Of a DNA stretch of 35,389 nucleotides, positions 25,567-33,944 are shown in pieces. Below the pieces are notes generated by a model, which saw nothing but the letters and a program-made list of their open reading frames with translations, had not been told where the DNA came from and did no database searches. Numbering within the stretch: the stretch's first letter is position 1; every line of letters begins with the position of its first letter. The position numbers were made by a program, and so were the translations under genes. The stretch comes from Anaerolineales bacterium (lineage in GTDB: Bacteria; Chloroflexota; Anaerolineae; Anaerolineales; UBA11657). The DNA is taken from contig JAKUPR010000008.1 of assembly GCA_022450585.1 (NCBI GenBank), positions 22,321 through 57,709 of the forward strand. The letters are read 5' to 3'.

Positions 25567-26565
25567 TTATGACAATCTCTCCTGAACATCTTTCAGTATT
25601 TCTGCTGTAGTCGACGTACCACCCAAGTCTGGGGTGTAAATTCCGGATTCTAGCGTGGCGGACAGTGCTTCACGCAACTGCTCCGCTGCTGCGTTGTGCC
25701 CGATATCTGAAAGGGCCATTCCTAAACTGAGCATAGCGGCGATGGGGTTTGCAATTCCTTTGCCGGCTATGTCGGGCGCTGATCCGTGTACCGGTTCGTA
25801 TATGGCGTGATTATCTCCAATATTTGCCGAGGGTGCAACTCCTAGTCCTCCTACGAGCGCGCTTGCGATGTCAGATAATATGTCGCCATACAAGTTGGGT
25901 GCTACGATTACATCGAAGTTTTCGGGTGTGCGCACCAGATCATGTGCAAGCGCATCAACCAGCCTTTCCTCGATTCTGATCTCAGGAGCGTAGGTTTTTA
26001 CCGTCTCACGTACTGTGTCTCTAAACAGGCCGTCCGACACGGTAAGCACGTTGGCTTTGTGCGCGATTGTAAGGATGCCACGGCGTTGTTGTGCCTTCTC
26101 TGCAGCTATGCGAGCAATGCGCTCGCAAGCTTTCCGAGTGATTCTTCGTTCTGCGATGGTACTGTCCCGATCTGTCCAGCGCTCATTGCGTATGTATAGT
26201 CCTTCTGTGTTCTCCCGCACTATTAGGATATCGATGTTGGCCTGCGAAGTCGTAACGGGCATCGAGCATGCTGGTCTCAGATTTGCGTAAAGGTTCAGTT
26301 TCTGTCGCAAATCAAGTATTGGACTGCTGTATCCGGGTGCTCCTCCGGAGGGAGAGCTAGTTGCACCGAACAGAGCGACTGAGCAACGCTCAATTGCAGC
26401 TATTGTGCTTTCGGGTAGGGCGTTCCCGGTTTCTTGGAAGCATCTCCATCCCACAGGATGTATTTCAGTATTGAGGCCTAGGTCTAGCGTGTCGAGGATT
26501 TCAGCTGTGGTCGGGATAACTTCGGCGCCGATCCCGTCCCCTGGAAGGAGGCATATGGTGGTCAT
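25567..26565 (-). CDS. hicdh: Homoisocitrate dehydrogenase
   Basis: This cytosolic NAD-dependent beta-decarboxylating dehydrogenase oxidises homoisocitrate to 2-oxoadipate. It belongs to the isocitrate/isopropylmalate dehydrogenase family, shown by LLPGDGIGAEVIP, LRQKLNLYANLRPA, ILIVRENTEGLYI, the IAHKANVL lysine region, APNLYGDILSDIASALVGGLG and EPVHGSAPDIAGKGIANP. ENTEGLY and its surroundings resemble Thermus homoisocitrate dehydrogenase more than LeuB. Placement between lysU and lysK supports the lysine assignment over leucine or TCA roles. Length (332 aa) is normal. It starts 31 bases after lysU, and its stop lies by the probable lysK start. Some homologues also accept isocitrate; that cannot be judged here. 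Confidence 0.9.
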   Translation of the reverse strand: MTTICLLPGDGIGAEVIPTTAEILDTLDLGLNTEIHPVGWRCFQETGNALPESTIAAIERCSVALFGATSSPSGGAPGYSSPILDLRQKLNLYANLRPACSMPVTTSQANIDILIVRENTEGLYIRNERWTDRDSTIAERRITRKACERIARIAAEKAQQRRGILTIAHKANVLTVSDGLFRDTVRETVKTYAPEIRIEERLVDALAHDLVRTPENFDVIVAPNLYGDILSDIASALVGGLGVAPSANIGDNHAIYEPVHGSAPDIAGKGIANPIAAMLSLGMALSDIGHNAAAEQLREALSATLESGIYTPDLGGTSTTAEILKDVQERLS

Positions 26566-26596
26566 ATGATTTGTGACGAATGAGATTACACGTTGG

Positions 26597-27100
26597 TTAA
26601 GAATCTATTTGATTCTGTACTTTTTGTTTGACAAATTCTATCACCCCTCCGACCTCCAATATGTCCCGAGCGGTCTCTGAAAACGGAGCAAAAGGAAAAT
26701 TGTGGGCGTCTAAAGCTATTGTATGATGTTGCATGTCGACCATGATGTGCCCTCCGTGTTCTGCTTCGGCTACTGCTCGTGGACAGATAATGGCCGGCAA
26801 ACCATTATTGATGGCATTGCGGTACCAAATCCTTGCAAAGCTTATCGCAATGACTGCTCCTACACCTGCCGCCGTCAGACAGGTGACCGCCTGTTCACGA
26901 GAGCTGCCATTACCGAAATTCTTCCCTGCAACTATGATGTCGCCCGTCTGAACATTGGATGCGAATGTGGGATCAAGGTCTTCAAGTGCATGAGACGCCA
27001 TCTCAGTTGGGTCGTGCATTGTATAGGTATATTTGCCGGGAAAAATTACATCAGTGTTGATGTTGTCTCCATATTTCCATATCCGTTTTTGTGGGTTCAT
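26597..27100 (-). CDS. lysU: Homoaconitase small subunit LysU
   Basis: This is the swivel-domain subunit of the aconitase-family enzyme that interconverts homocitrate, homoaconitate and homoisocitrate. Signatures are [17 protein letters not shown] at the N-terminus, [18 protein letters not shown] with the conserved Gly-Ser-Ser-Arg substrate loop, and [19 protein letters not shown]. Length (167 aa) is typical of separate small subunits (LeuD/LysU). The start overlaps the lysT stop by four bases, so the subunits are made together. The sequence alone does not separate LysU from LeuD; the operon does. Confidence 0.92.
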   Translation of the reverse strand: MNPQKRIWKYGDNINTDVIFPGKYTYTMHDPTEMASHALEDLDPTFASNVQTGDIIVAGKNFGNGSSREQAVTCLTAAGVGAVIAISFARIWYRNAINNGLPAIICPRAVAEAEHGGHIMVDMQHHTIALDAHNFPFAPFSETARDILEVGGVIEFVKQKVQNQIDS

Positions 27101-28386
27101 AGTGCCTCGAATTCACGCGGATCCGTTATCATTCCTGCCACGGCAGTAGCCGCAGCAACCTCTGGACTTGCAAGAAAGATCTCAGCTTCTGGCTGACCCA
27201 TACGCCCGCGAAAATTGCGGTTACCTGTGGAAAGACATACGTCTCCGGGAGCCAGTACTCCCATATGATTTCCCATGCAGGGTCCACAGCCGGGTGTACC
27301 AAGGGTTGCACCCGCTTCTAGTAGGGTGGTAATGTATCCTTGTTCAATTGCTGCCTGTAAAACCTGGCTGGATGCAGGTACTATCAGCATCCGTGTTCCA
27401 TTTGCTATCTTCCGGCCATGCAGTAGTCGTGTTGCCACAGCTATATCTTCTAGACGCCCATTGGTACAGGTGCCTAGAAACACTTGATTGACCTTTTGAC
27501 CAGCTACCGCTTGGACCGATTTTACGTTGTCCACGCTATGAGGGCATGCGACCTGTGGTTCAAGGGTGTCCAAATCAACCTCGACTGCTTGTGAGTATAC
27601 TGCTCCTTGGTCTGGGTAGATTGCATTCTCTCTTATGGATGATTGTTTATCATTCCTGTTTGAGTGCACTGATAGCCATTCAAACACAAGATCGTCCGGT
27701 GGCAGATAGGCGTTTTTAGCACCAATTTCCGCCATGAAATTTGGGATGACCATGCGGCTTTCGATGCTCAGTGTGGAAACTCCTGATCCGTCAAATTCTA
27801 CCGAAGAGTACAATCCGTAATCGGCGCCAAGTTGCCCTATAAGGTGCAGGCATAAGTCTTTGCTGCTGACACCTAGTGGGAGTGCTCCACTGAGGGTCAC
27901 CTGTATACTTTCGGGTACACGCAGCCATAGTTCACCGGTTGCCCAAAGTGTTGCTGCTTCGCTGCGCCCAACTCCTGCTCCAAATGCTCCCATCCATCCA
28001 AAGTGAGTAGTATGACTATCTGCGCCGAGAATAAGTTGCCCCGGCAAAATCAACGCTTCTTCGCTAAGCACTTGATGGCATATGCCCCGTCCAACTTCGA
28101 AAAAATTGTTGATACCTTGGTCAGACACGAATTTGCGGACTTCAGCATGATTGCGAGCATGTAATGGGGTTGGTGGTGGCGCTGCGTGGTCAAGTGTAAT
28201 GGCCAGTTTTTCGGATTCATATACGTGCTCCAAACCAAACTGGGAAAATATTTTGGCTATGGCGGCCGTGTTATCATGCGACAGGATGCGATCTGGCCGT
28301 GCGTCTACTGTTGTTCCTACGGAAACTTCTGTCACCCCAGAGGCACGGGCGAGGGCTTTCTGGGCGAAGGTTTGTGCTAGTATCAT
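27097..28386 (-). CDS. lysT: Homoaconitase large subunit LysT
   Basis: This is the catalytic [4Fe-4S] subunit that works with LysU. Cluster cysteines are visible in [13 protein letters not shown] and [14 protein letters not shown], the latter providing the CxxC pair. [23 protein letters not shown] and the [20 protein letters not shown] end motif are family hallmarks of the isopropylmalate isomerase/homoaconitase group. Length (429 aa) is normal for a split enzyme. It overlaps lysS upstream and lysU downstream by four bases each. Context assigns it to lysine rather than leucine synthesis; a second role in leucine synthesis cannot be excluded. Confidence 0.92.
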   Translation of the reverse strand: MILAQTFAQKALARASGVTEVSVGTTVDARPDRILSHDNTAAIAKIFSQFGLEHVYESEKLAITLDHAAPPPTPLHARNHAEVRKFVSDQGINNFFEVGRGICHQVLSEEALILPGQLILGADSHTTHFGWMGAFGAGVGRSEAATLWATGELWLRVPESIQVTLSGALPLGVSSKDLCLHLIGQLGADYGLYSSVEFDGSGVSTLSIESRMVIPNFMAEIGAKNAYLPPDDLVFEWLSVHSNRNDKQSSIRENAIYPDQGAVYSQAVEVDLDTLEPQVACPHSVDNVKSVQAVAGQKVNQVFLGTCTNGRLEDIAVATRLLHGRKIANGTRMLIVPASSQVLQAAIEQGYITTLLEAGATLGTPGCGPCMGNHMGVLAPGDVCLSTGNRNFRGRMGQPEAEIFLASPEVAAATAVAGMITDPREFEAL

Positions 28387-29576
28387 CTAGTCTCTTTGTC
28401 TTGCTCCTCTTTCACTGCCGTAATACCAGACCTGTTTACTACGTCTTCCCATTGATGAAGCAACTCGTCAACGTCGTTGAGTGTGAGGCGTTTGTGGTCT
28501 GCCAAGGCTTTGATGTGACGTGTGACTGTCTGCAGATTTTCAGGTTCAATACTGATTCCGAGTTGTGCAGCGCGGTCTTGTACCGCGTTCCATCCGGTCA
28601 ATTTGTGTGCAATAGAAATGTAGCGGGTGAGTCCGAAATCAGCAGGATCAAGTATTTCATAAGTATCTGGGTTGTTCAGCATTGCTTTAGCGTGAATACC
28701 GGCTTTGTGAGTAAAAGCTGTAACGCCCGTGATGTAGTGATTGAATGGTATTTCAATTTCTACCTTATCCGCCACAAGTTGATTCAGTTCGTGCAGTTGG
28801 TGTAGGCGATATTTAGTGCGTACCGATGAAGGTTCACTTGCGTATAGGCGTGCAATCAGACCTTCTAGCGATGTAATTCCGTTGCGTTCGCCGATGCCTA
28901 GTACTGTTGTATCAATGTGAGTGGCTCCGGCATTTAGTGCTGCGAAACTGTTGGCGATGGCGCAACCTGTGTCGTTGTGGCCATGGAATTCGATGTCTGC
29001 GTCAGTTATTTGACGCAGTGTTCGGACGAGGTCCGTGACCTGGAAGGGAGTGGCTACCCCGACTGTGTCAGCTAATCCGAAACGGTCGACAACATTGAGA
29101 TCAGATATTGATTTGTAGACTCGCATGAGGTCTTCGTTTGTACTACGAAAGGAGTCCTCCGTAGAGAAACGTAGTTCAATTGGCGGGGCAGAGGTACGTA
29201 TGTAGGTCAAGACTTCGGAAGCTATGTCGATGATTTCGTCAATTGTTTTACCGTGGCTGAAATCCCGTAAATAGGATGAAGTCCCTATGACGACGTCTAA
29301 TCCGTCCGCTCCAGTGTCCAAGGCTATGCGTGCATCATCCATGTGGCAGCGGATGTGTGTTAATATTTTTGAGGAGAGGTCAAGGGATGCGACTCGAGTG
29401 CAGTCGGCGCGCGAGTTGGGTGATGCGCAGGGGGAAGTAAGTTCGATATATTCAACTCCGAAATTAGACAATGCTTGCGCGATTTCTACTTTGTCATCAG
29501 AGGTGAATTCGGCACCGACGAATTGTTCGCCCTCACGAAGGGTGCTTTCAATGATAGAAAAGTCATTTAATGGCAT
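28383..29576 (-). CDS. lysS: Homocitrate synthase LysS
   Basis: This enzyme condenses acetyl-CoA with 2-oxoglutarate to give homocitrate, the committed step of the pathway and usually the point of lysine feedback inhibition. DRE-TIM metallolyase motifs are [14 protein letters not shown], the central [11 protein letters not shown] strand, [15 protein letters not shown] (metal-binding His pair) and [29 protein letters not shown] follows in the C-terminal communication region. Length (397 aa) matches Thermus-type homocitrate synthase, shorter than isopropylmalate synthase, which has a LeuA regulatory domain. It follows lysJ by 47 bases and overlaps lysT by four. Confidence 0.92.
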   Translation of the reverse strand: MPLNDFSIIESTLREGEQFVGAEFTSDDKVEIAQALSNFGVEYIELTSPCASPNSRADCTRVASLDLSSKILTHIRCHMDDARIALDTGADGLDVVIGTSSYLRDFSHGKTIDEIIDIASEVLTYIRTSAPPIELRFSTEDSFRSTNEDLMRVYKSISDLNVVDRFGLADTVGVATPFQVTDLVRTLRQITDADIEFHGHNDTGCAIANSFAALNAGATHIDTTVLGIGERNGITSLEGLIARLYASEPSSVRTKYRLHQLHELNQLVADKVEIEIPFNHYITGVTAFTHKAGIHAKAMLNNPDTYEILDPADFGLTRYISIAHKLTGWNAVQDRAAQLGISIEPENLQTVTRHIKALADHKRLTLNDVDELLHQWEDVVNRSGITAVKEEQDKETR

Positions 29577-29623
29577 GGTTTCCTCAAAAAATGAGCCTTA
29601 ATTACATCAGATGTGATCATTAG

Positions 29624-30796
29624 TTAGATAGATTGGCTTTCACGTAGGACTTTTGTGACTATGGCGCTAATTTGGTTACAATCTTTGTGGCTGATGACCA
29701 GTGGTGGGAGTAGGCGCAGTATAGTTTTTCCAGCTGGAAGAGCAAGCAGCCTACGTTTTTGTAGCTCCCTTAGAATTGGAGTAACTTTTTGCTTTAATTC
29801 AATGCCAATCATTAAACCTAAACCGCGCACTTCTCTCACAATGGGTAAATTGGATTCGCGGAGTTGGGTAAGAATATGCTCTCCCATTTCTGCAGCTCGT
29901 TCCGGCAGCTTCTCAGTTTCAAGGACTTTCAACACTGCGACAGAAGCAGCGCAAGCCAACGGGTTGCCACCGAAAGTAGAACCGTGGACTCCAGAAGGCA
30001 ATTCGCTGACCCGGGTTCCTAGTAGTGTTGCACCCATTGGTAGGCCCCCTGCCAATGACTTCGCAATACAAAGGATGTCCGGCTCTATACCGTAATGCTC
30101 GTAAGCGAACATCTTCCCTGTTCGGCCCAGTCCTGTTTGTACTTCGTCAATGATCAGCAATGCTCCATTCTGGTGACATAGTTGTTGAGCTGTGTGCAGG
30201 TATTCCGCATCTGCCAGTCGTACACCGCCTTCTCCTTGTACCACCTCCAGAATCACCGCCGCGGTACGTTCGCTTACGGATTTATGTAGTGCTTCAGTTT
30301 TGTTGAAGGGAATATGGGTAACGTGTGGTAGCAAAGGTTCAAATGGCATGCGGTGCTTTTTCTGGCCCGTGAGGGTAAGTGACCCCATGGTTCTACCATG
30401 AAAGCTACGTAGTGTGCTAATTAATTCGCTGCGTCCGGTGCTTATACGTGCGAATTTCAGTGCGGCTTCAACGGCCTCAGTGCCAGAGTTGCATAGGAAG
30501 GCGCGCTGCATTCCTTCCGGTGGTAGTGCTGCTAGGTGGTCGAGTAGACGTGCCCGCTGGTCGTTGTGGAACACTTCTGGGCAGGTGATAAGTTGTTTCG
30601 CCTGTTTTTCTACGGCCGAAACCACGGAAGGATGACAATGCCCTATATTGACAACTCCGTGACCGGAGATGCAGTCGATATACTCCTGTCCATTCTCATC
30701 CCATACGTGTGACCCCTTGCCTCTTACAATTGTAAGATTGCGTTTGGGATAGACGCCGCTTGTATGTATTGCTTCGATTGTCTGAAAATTATCCAT
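29624..30796 (-). CDS. lysJ: [LysW]-aminoadipate semialdehyde aminotransferase LysJ
   Basis: This PLP-dependent class-III aminotransferase aminates LysW-bound aminoadipate semialdehyde, using glutamate, to give LysW-bound lysine. Motifs are NSGTEAVEAALKFARIST (phosphate loop), FHGRTMGSLTLTGQ, the cofactor-binding LIIDEVQTGLGRTG and the PLP lysine in ILCIAKSLAGGLPMGA. STFGGNPLACAASVAVL follows. Length (390 aa) equals ArgD/LysJ proteins. Sequence alone does not separate LysJ from ArgD; the operon supports LysJ, and the enzyme may serve both pathways. Its start lies eight bases inside lysZ, so translation is coupled. Confidence 0.91.
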   Translation of the reverse strand: MDNFQTIEAIHTSGVYPKRNLTIVRGKGSHVWDENGQEYIDCISGHGVVNIGHCHPSVVSAVEKQAKQLITCPEVFHNDQRARLLDHLAALPPEGMQRAFLCNSGTEAVEAALKFARISTGRSELISTLRSFHGRTMGSLTLTGQKKHRMPFEPLLPHVTHIPFNKTEALHKSVSERTAAVILEVVQGEGGVRLADAEYLHTAQQLCHQNGALLIIDEVQTGLGRTGKMFAYEHYGIEPDILCIAKSLAGGLPMGATLLGTRVSELPSGVHGSTFGGNPLACAASVAVLKVLETEKLPERAAEMGEHILTQLRESNLPIVREVRGLGLMIGIELKQKVTPILRELQKRRLLALPAGKTILRLLPPLVISHKDCNQISAIVTKVLRESQSI

Positions 30797-31595
30797 CGAT
30801 CGTTGTTCCTAATCCCTGCAGTGCTCTTGCAATCGGATTTGGTCCCCTCCCATCTCCAAGAATCACCTGAGACACGCCGCCCTGTAAAGCCTCAAGGCAA
30901 CCAATAAGTTTGCGTTTCATTCGCCCTTTCGCTACAGTGGTAATAGCTTTTTCAAGTTGGCTAATATCCAAGTGGGGGATGCGACTGTTTTCGTCTGTGA
31001 CATCATGCAGCAGCCCAGGGACGTTGCTAAGGATTAGCAGAATTTTGGCGCCTAGTGCGGTAGCTATCTGAGCGGCGGCGCGGTCACCATCAATGTTTAG
31101 TGGTTGCCCAGATGGTGAGATTGCTACTGGAGCTACAACTGGCGTCAAGCCACAGTCAAGCATCGCTCGCAGTGGCTCAGGATTAACCTGTCGAATACGT
31201 CCGGTATTGTCATCTCGCAATATTTTTCGTTTGCCGTTTTCCACGATTCGCAGCGTGGATTTACGATCTGCAATCAACAGTTGTCCGTCAAGTCCGCTGG
31301 TGCCTGCGGAGTTTACTCCAATAGATTGTAGGTGGGATACTAGTTGTCGGTTCAATAGACCGGTCGCCATTAAGAAGATCTCCAGTGTGCGCCGGTCAGT
31401 GTATCGGCTAGTATGGCCACTGACTGAAGTGACAAAGCGTGGTGGATGTCCAAGCTCTTTACCTAGATTGGTCGTCATCTCCGAACCACCGTGTACAAGC
31501 ACAATTTTCTTCCCTTCATGAGTATGTGCTGCTACATCTGACGTAATGTCATCAGGATTTATGCCAATCGCGCCTCCAATTTTGACAACTAACAT
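30789..31595 (-). CDS. lysZ: [LysW]-aminoadipate kinase LysZ
   Basis: This amino-acid kinase family enzyme phosphorylates the side-chain carboxylate of LysW-bound 2-aminoadipate. It begins MLVVKIGGAIGINPDD (Lys and Gly-rich phosphate contact) and shows VLVHGGSEMTTNLGKEL, SGLDGQLLIADR and the GDRAAAQIATALGAKILLILSNVPGLL nucleotide-binding region. Length (268 aa) is typical of LysZ/ArgB. It follows lysY by 10 bases and overlaps lysJ by eight. The lysine role rests on operon context; the ArgB-like fold is certain. Confidence 0.92.
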   Translation of the reverse strand: MLVVKIGGAIGINPDDITSDVAAHTHEGKKIVLVHGGSEMTTNLGKELGHPPRFVTSVSGHTSRYTDRRTLEIFLMATGLLNRQLVSHLQSIGVNSAGTSGLDGQLLIADRKSTLRIVENGKRKILRDDNTGRIRQVNPEPLRAMLDCGLTPVVAPVAISPSGQPLNIDGDRAAAQIATALGAKILLILSNVPGLLHDVTDENSRIPHLDISQLEKAITTVAKGRMKRKLIGCLEALQGGVSQVILGDGRGPNPIARALQGLGTTIDG

Positions 31596-31605
31596 GATGT
31601 CTGTT

Positions 31606-32643
31606 TTATATGGGATGGAGCCCGGTAAACTCTAGGGCAGTTTCCTCTTCAAAACCGCACATTAGATTAAGGCATTGCAATGCTGTTCCAGCTGCTCCTT
31701 TCATCAAATTGTCGATTGCACATAATGTGACTACGCGGCCGGTTTGGGAATCTAAGTCAAAACTTACATCGGCGAAATTGGTTCCCGATAGTATTTTTGG
31801 CTCCGGTCTCCGAAAATTACCCTGTTTCTCGCGTACTATTCGTACGAAGGGTTCTTGTTCATACGTGGCACGATATGCGCGCCACAGGTCCCTCTCCGTT
31901 GTGTCAGGTTTGGTAAAGGCATGGGCGGTAGCCAGTGCTCCGCGTACTATCTCAATAGCTGTCAGACTCATGTGGGTATCGGAAATACCCAGACTCTGTT
32001 GCACCTCGGCGACGTGACGGTGTCCGACCGGCGCATAACTACGCACAACACCTTTGCGTACCGGGTGGTGGCTGCTCTGATTGACCTTTCTGCCTCCCTC
32101 AGATGATCCGGTCTTTACTTCGGCGATGATTGGACGGTCTCTAACAAGAAGATTGTGTTGGACTAACGGTAGTAGCGCCAGCATTGTGGCAGTGGCGTTG
32201 CATCCTACGCCACTTACATAATTTGCCTTGCGGATAGCTGCCCGGTGAATTTCTGGTAGACCATAAACAAAGCGGGGCAGCCAATCAGGCGCGGCGTGTG
32301 CTTGGCCGTACCAGTGCTGATAATCATCATGTGACCTTAGTCGAAAGTCAGCCGAAAGATCAATGATACGTGGAGCCAACTTTGCATAATCCTCAATTGC
32401 TCGCTGTGCGATGCCATGCGGTTGCGCCAGCACGAGTATGTCAGCTTTTGTTAGCGCATCAGATGTGACGAAATTTGGCAATTTGCACCCTCGCAGGTGG
32501 GGATGTGCGCGACTCACTGGTTGTCCGGCATAGGTGCGAGATATTGCCTGCCCGATTTTCACCTCCGGGTGATTGACTAGCAATCGTAGCATTTCTCCCC
32601 CTGTGTATCCGGAGGCGCCGACAATAGAAACTAGGATACTCAT
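31606..32643 (-). CDS. lysY: [LysW]-aminoadipate phosphate reductase LysY
   Basis: This NADPH-dependent reductase turns LysW-bound aminoadipyl phosphate into the semialdehyde. It is of the ArgC family: SIVGASGYTGGEMLRLL (NADP-binding GxxGxxG at residues ~9-14), the catalytic Cys in YVSGVGCNATATM and the TGSSEGGRKVNQSSHHP loop. The C-terminal part has a substrate-contacting His region (APVGHRHVAEVQ) and DNLMKGAAGTALQCLN. Length (345 aa) is normal. It starts four bases inside the end of lysX. Confidence 0.92.
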   Translation of the reverse strand: MSILVSIVGASGYTGGEMLRLLVNHPEVKIGQAISRTYAGQPVSRAHPHLRGCKLPNFVTSDALTKADILVLAQPHGIAQRAIEDYAKLAPRIIDLSADFRLRSHDDYQHWYGQAHAAPDWLPRFVYGLPEIHRAAIRKANYVSGVGCNATATMLALLPLVQHNLLVRDRPIIAEVKTGSSEGGRKVNQSSHHPVRKGVVRSYAPVGHRHVAEVQQSLGISDTHMSLTAIEIVRGALATAHAFTKPDTTERDLWRAYRATYEQEPFVRIVREKQGNFRRPEPKILSGTNFADVSFDLDSQTGRVVTLCAIDNLMKGAAGTALQCLNLMCGFEEETALEFTGLHPI

Positions 32644-33485
32644 TTGGTTACCTGAAGAGCCTGGTCTATTATCATGCCTGGTAAGTCAACACCGGTTAGC
32701 GGCACTGTGGAGTGGAATTCCATTGTGTGGTTTATTTCATTCACTAAGAGCCCGCGCTCAGGGTCCTCAAGTAGGTCAATTGCTAGTACACCGCCTCCCA
32801 CTGCCTGTGCGGCGCGCTGACAAATATCGTGTAGTTCTGCAGTGACTTTACACTCGCTTGCAGTGGCGCCACGGGCGGTGTTAGTAAGCCAATGCTTAGA
32901 GTGACGATAAATAGCGACTGGCGTCTCTGTATCAATTACGAATGCACGGATGTCGCGTCCGGGTTTTTCGATTAGCTCCTGTATGTAGTACAACTGGTGC
33001 TGGAAGCTTCCTAAGACCTCACGATGCTCAAAGACTGCTTCGGCCGCATCACGGTCATTGATGCGGTTGACCAAACGCCCCCAAGAGCCGATTACGGGCT
33101 TGATTACGTATGGGTAACCTAGTTCTTCCCCGGCATCAATTGCTGTATCTACGCTGAATGCGAGGCGGGTGCTTGGCTGCGGAATCCCAGCTTGGGTAAG
33201 AGCGATGGTCGTAGACACTTTGTCGCTGCAGACTGTCGCCACTTCATGCGAGTTGATTGTAGGTACGCCGATGCTGTTTAGCACCTGGGCAGCGTACAGT
33301 CCTCTACTTGTACTTAAGCTGCGAATAATAACAGTGTCATAACGCTGCCAGTATTCCGCTTTGTTGAGTTCGAACGTGACGTCTCGATCCAGAAGCCTGT
33401 CGTAGGTAACGTCACGATTATCGAGGGCTGCAAATAGCCATTTTTCCTCGACGCGCAGTCGAGAATATAGGACTCCAATACGCAT
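32640..33485 (-). CDS. lysX: LysW-2-aminoadipate ligase LysX
   Basis: This ATP-grasp ligase attaches the alpha-amino group of 2-aminoadipate to the C-terminal Glu of LysW. The protein shows RIGVLYSRLRVEEKWLF at the N-terminus and the ATP-grasp lysine in YPYVIKPVIGSWGRLVN. The metal-binding LLVNEINHTMEFHSTVP near the C-terminus has the expected Glu and Asn ligands. Length (281 aa) is typical of LysX/ArgX. It lies 50 bases downstream of lysW. Only one such ligase gene is present. I assign the lysine role by context; ArgX has the same fold. Confidence 0.93.
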   Translation of the reverse strand: MRIGVLYSRLRVEEKWLFAALDNRDVTYDRLLDRDVTFELNKAEYWQRYDTVIIRSLSTSRGLYAAQVLNSIGVPTINSHEVATVCSDKVSTTIALTQAGIPQPSTRLAFSVDTAIDAGEELGYPYVIKPVIGSWGRLVNRINDRDAAEAVFEHREVLGSFQHQLYYIQELIEKPGRDIRAFVIDTETPVAIYRHSKHWLTNTARGATASECKVTAELHDICQRAAQAVGGGVLAIDLLEDPERGLLVNEINHTMEFHSTVPLTGVDLPGMIIDQALQVTK

Positions 33486-33535
33486 GGTAACTATAATTAG
33501 GCGTCAAACATGCCGTTCGAAGCGGTTATCACTTC

Positions 33536-33721
33536 TTATTCTCCCCAGTCCTCTGCTTCTTCGGGTGCCAGCATTATTGAAAGGGGCTCTAGTGAGCGCA
33601 CTTCGAGATCAGCCCCGCAGTCTTCACATGTGAGTATCTCTCCTAACTCGACTTGCTCTAGGGTGAGCTTGCCGACACACTCAGGGCACTCTGAACTGGT
33701 AGTAATAGTGTTGGATGTCAT
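33536..33721 (-). CDS. lysW: Amino-group carrier protein LysW
   Basis: LysW is the small acidic carrier that holds 2-aminoadipate and its derivatives on its C-terminal Glu, protecting the amino group and presenting the substrate to LysX, LysZ, LysY, LysJ and LysK. The 61-aa protein has a zinc ribbon with C12-x2-C15 and C32-x2-C35 and ends in the hallmark EDWGE, with Glu61 as the attachment site. The frame extends upstream to 33805, but that extension reads through the terminator. The ATG at 33721 has AGAGGAG (33736-33730) eight bases before it, which fixes the start. It is the first enzyme-pathway gene after the leader attenuator. Confidence 0.95.
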   Translation of the reverse strand: MTSNTITTSSECPECVGKLTLEQVELGEILTCEDCGADLEVRSLEPLSIMLAPEEAEDWGE

Positions 33722-33756
33722 GTTGTGTTCTCCTCTGCAATAGTGTTTATCAGAAT

Positions 33757-33782
33757 AAAAAAAACCCCACATTTGGTGGGGT
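33757..33782 (-). terminator. Intrinsic terminator in the lysine-operon leader (attenuator)
   Basis: On the minus strand, ACCCCAC (33782-33776) and GTGGGGT (33770-33764) form a perfect 7-bp stem with a five-base loop. A tract of seven to eight T follows at once (ending at 33757). No minus-strand gene lies upstream except a 35-codon leader ORF, and lysW starts 36 bases downstream. The terminator must therefore act within the operon leader, before lysW. Confidence 0.9.
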
Positions 33783-33867
33783 CGCTCTCTGCAAATGGAA
33801 CTCAAGTTCTTCTACTACTGCACCTCTGCTTCCACAGGCAAATCAGCTAACCCCGCACGGGTAAGCT
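33778..33867 (-). promoter_or_regulatory. Anti-antiterminator hairpin and antiterminator pairing of the lysine attenuator
   Basis: Segment 1, AGCTTACCC (33867-33859), pairs with segment 2, GGGTTAGCT (33853-33845), in an 8-bp stem with one T-T mismatch and a five-base loop. Alternatively, GGGGTTAGCT (33854-33845) pairs with segment 3, AGCGACCCC (33786-33778), in nine pairs (one G-T) with a single bulged A. Segment 3 contains the 5' arm of the terminator stem, so the 2:3 pairing excludes the terminator. Segment 1 begins within the last lysine codon of the leader ORF. Confidence 0.82.
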
Positions 33868-33922
33868 TTTCCTTCTTGGACTTCTTGGCCTCGATGCTAA
33901 GAGGTAGTGAGAATGTAGTCAT
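33815..33922 (-). CDS. Lysine-operon leader peptide (35 aa)
   Basis: The short ORF runs from the ATG at 33922 to two consecutive TAG stops (33817-33812). It reads MTTFSLPLSIEA, then KKSKKEK (five Lys codons, all AAG, among seven codons; 33887-33866), then LTRAGLADLPVEAEVQ. It has no domain and is probably not functional as a protein. Its role would be to make ribosomes stall on the Lys codons when charged tRNA-Lys is scarce. The stall covers segment 1 and frees segment 2 to form the antiterminator. A footprint reaching about 12 bases past the A-site codon would end between segments 1 and 2, as needed. The ribosome-binding site is poor (AGGGA only two bases before the ATG). Confidence 0.83.
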   Translation of the reverse strand: MTTFSLPLSIEAKKSKKEKLTRAGLADLPVEAEVQ

Positions 33923-33944
33923 AATCCCTAGTTTTCCGCGCAGG

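Noticed and set aside
33722-33805. Longer LysW reading frame starting at 33805
   Set aside because: The extra 28 codons read through the intrinsic terminator hairpin and its T-tract. The ATG at 33721 has a good Shine-Dalgarno, and the 61-aa product has the family length.
33723-33940. Lysine riboswitch (L-box) upstream of lysW
   Set aside because: The leader is largely occupied by a short ORF and simple hairpins. I see no five-helix L-box core, and a Lys-codon attenuator explains the sequence better.
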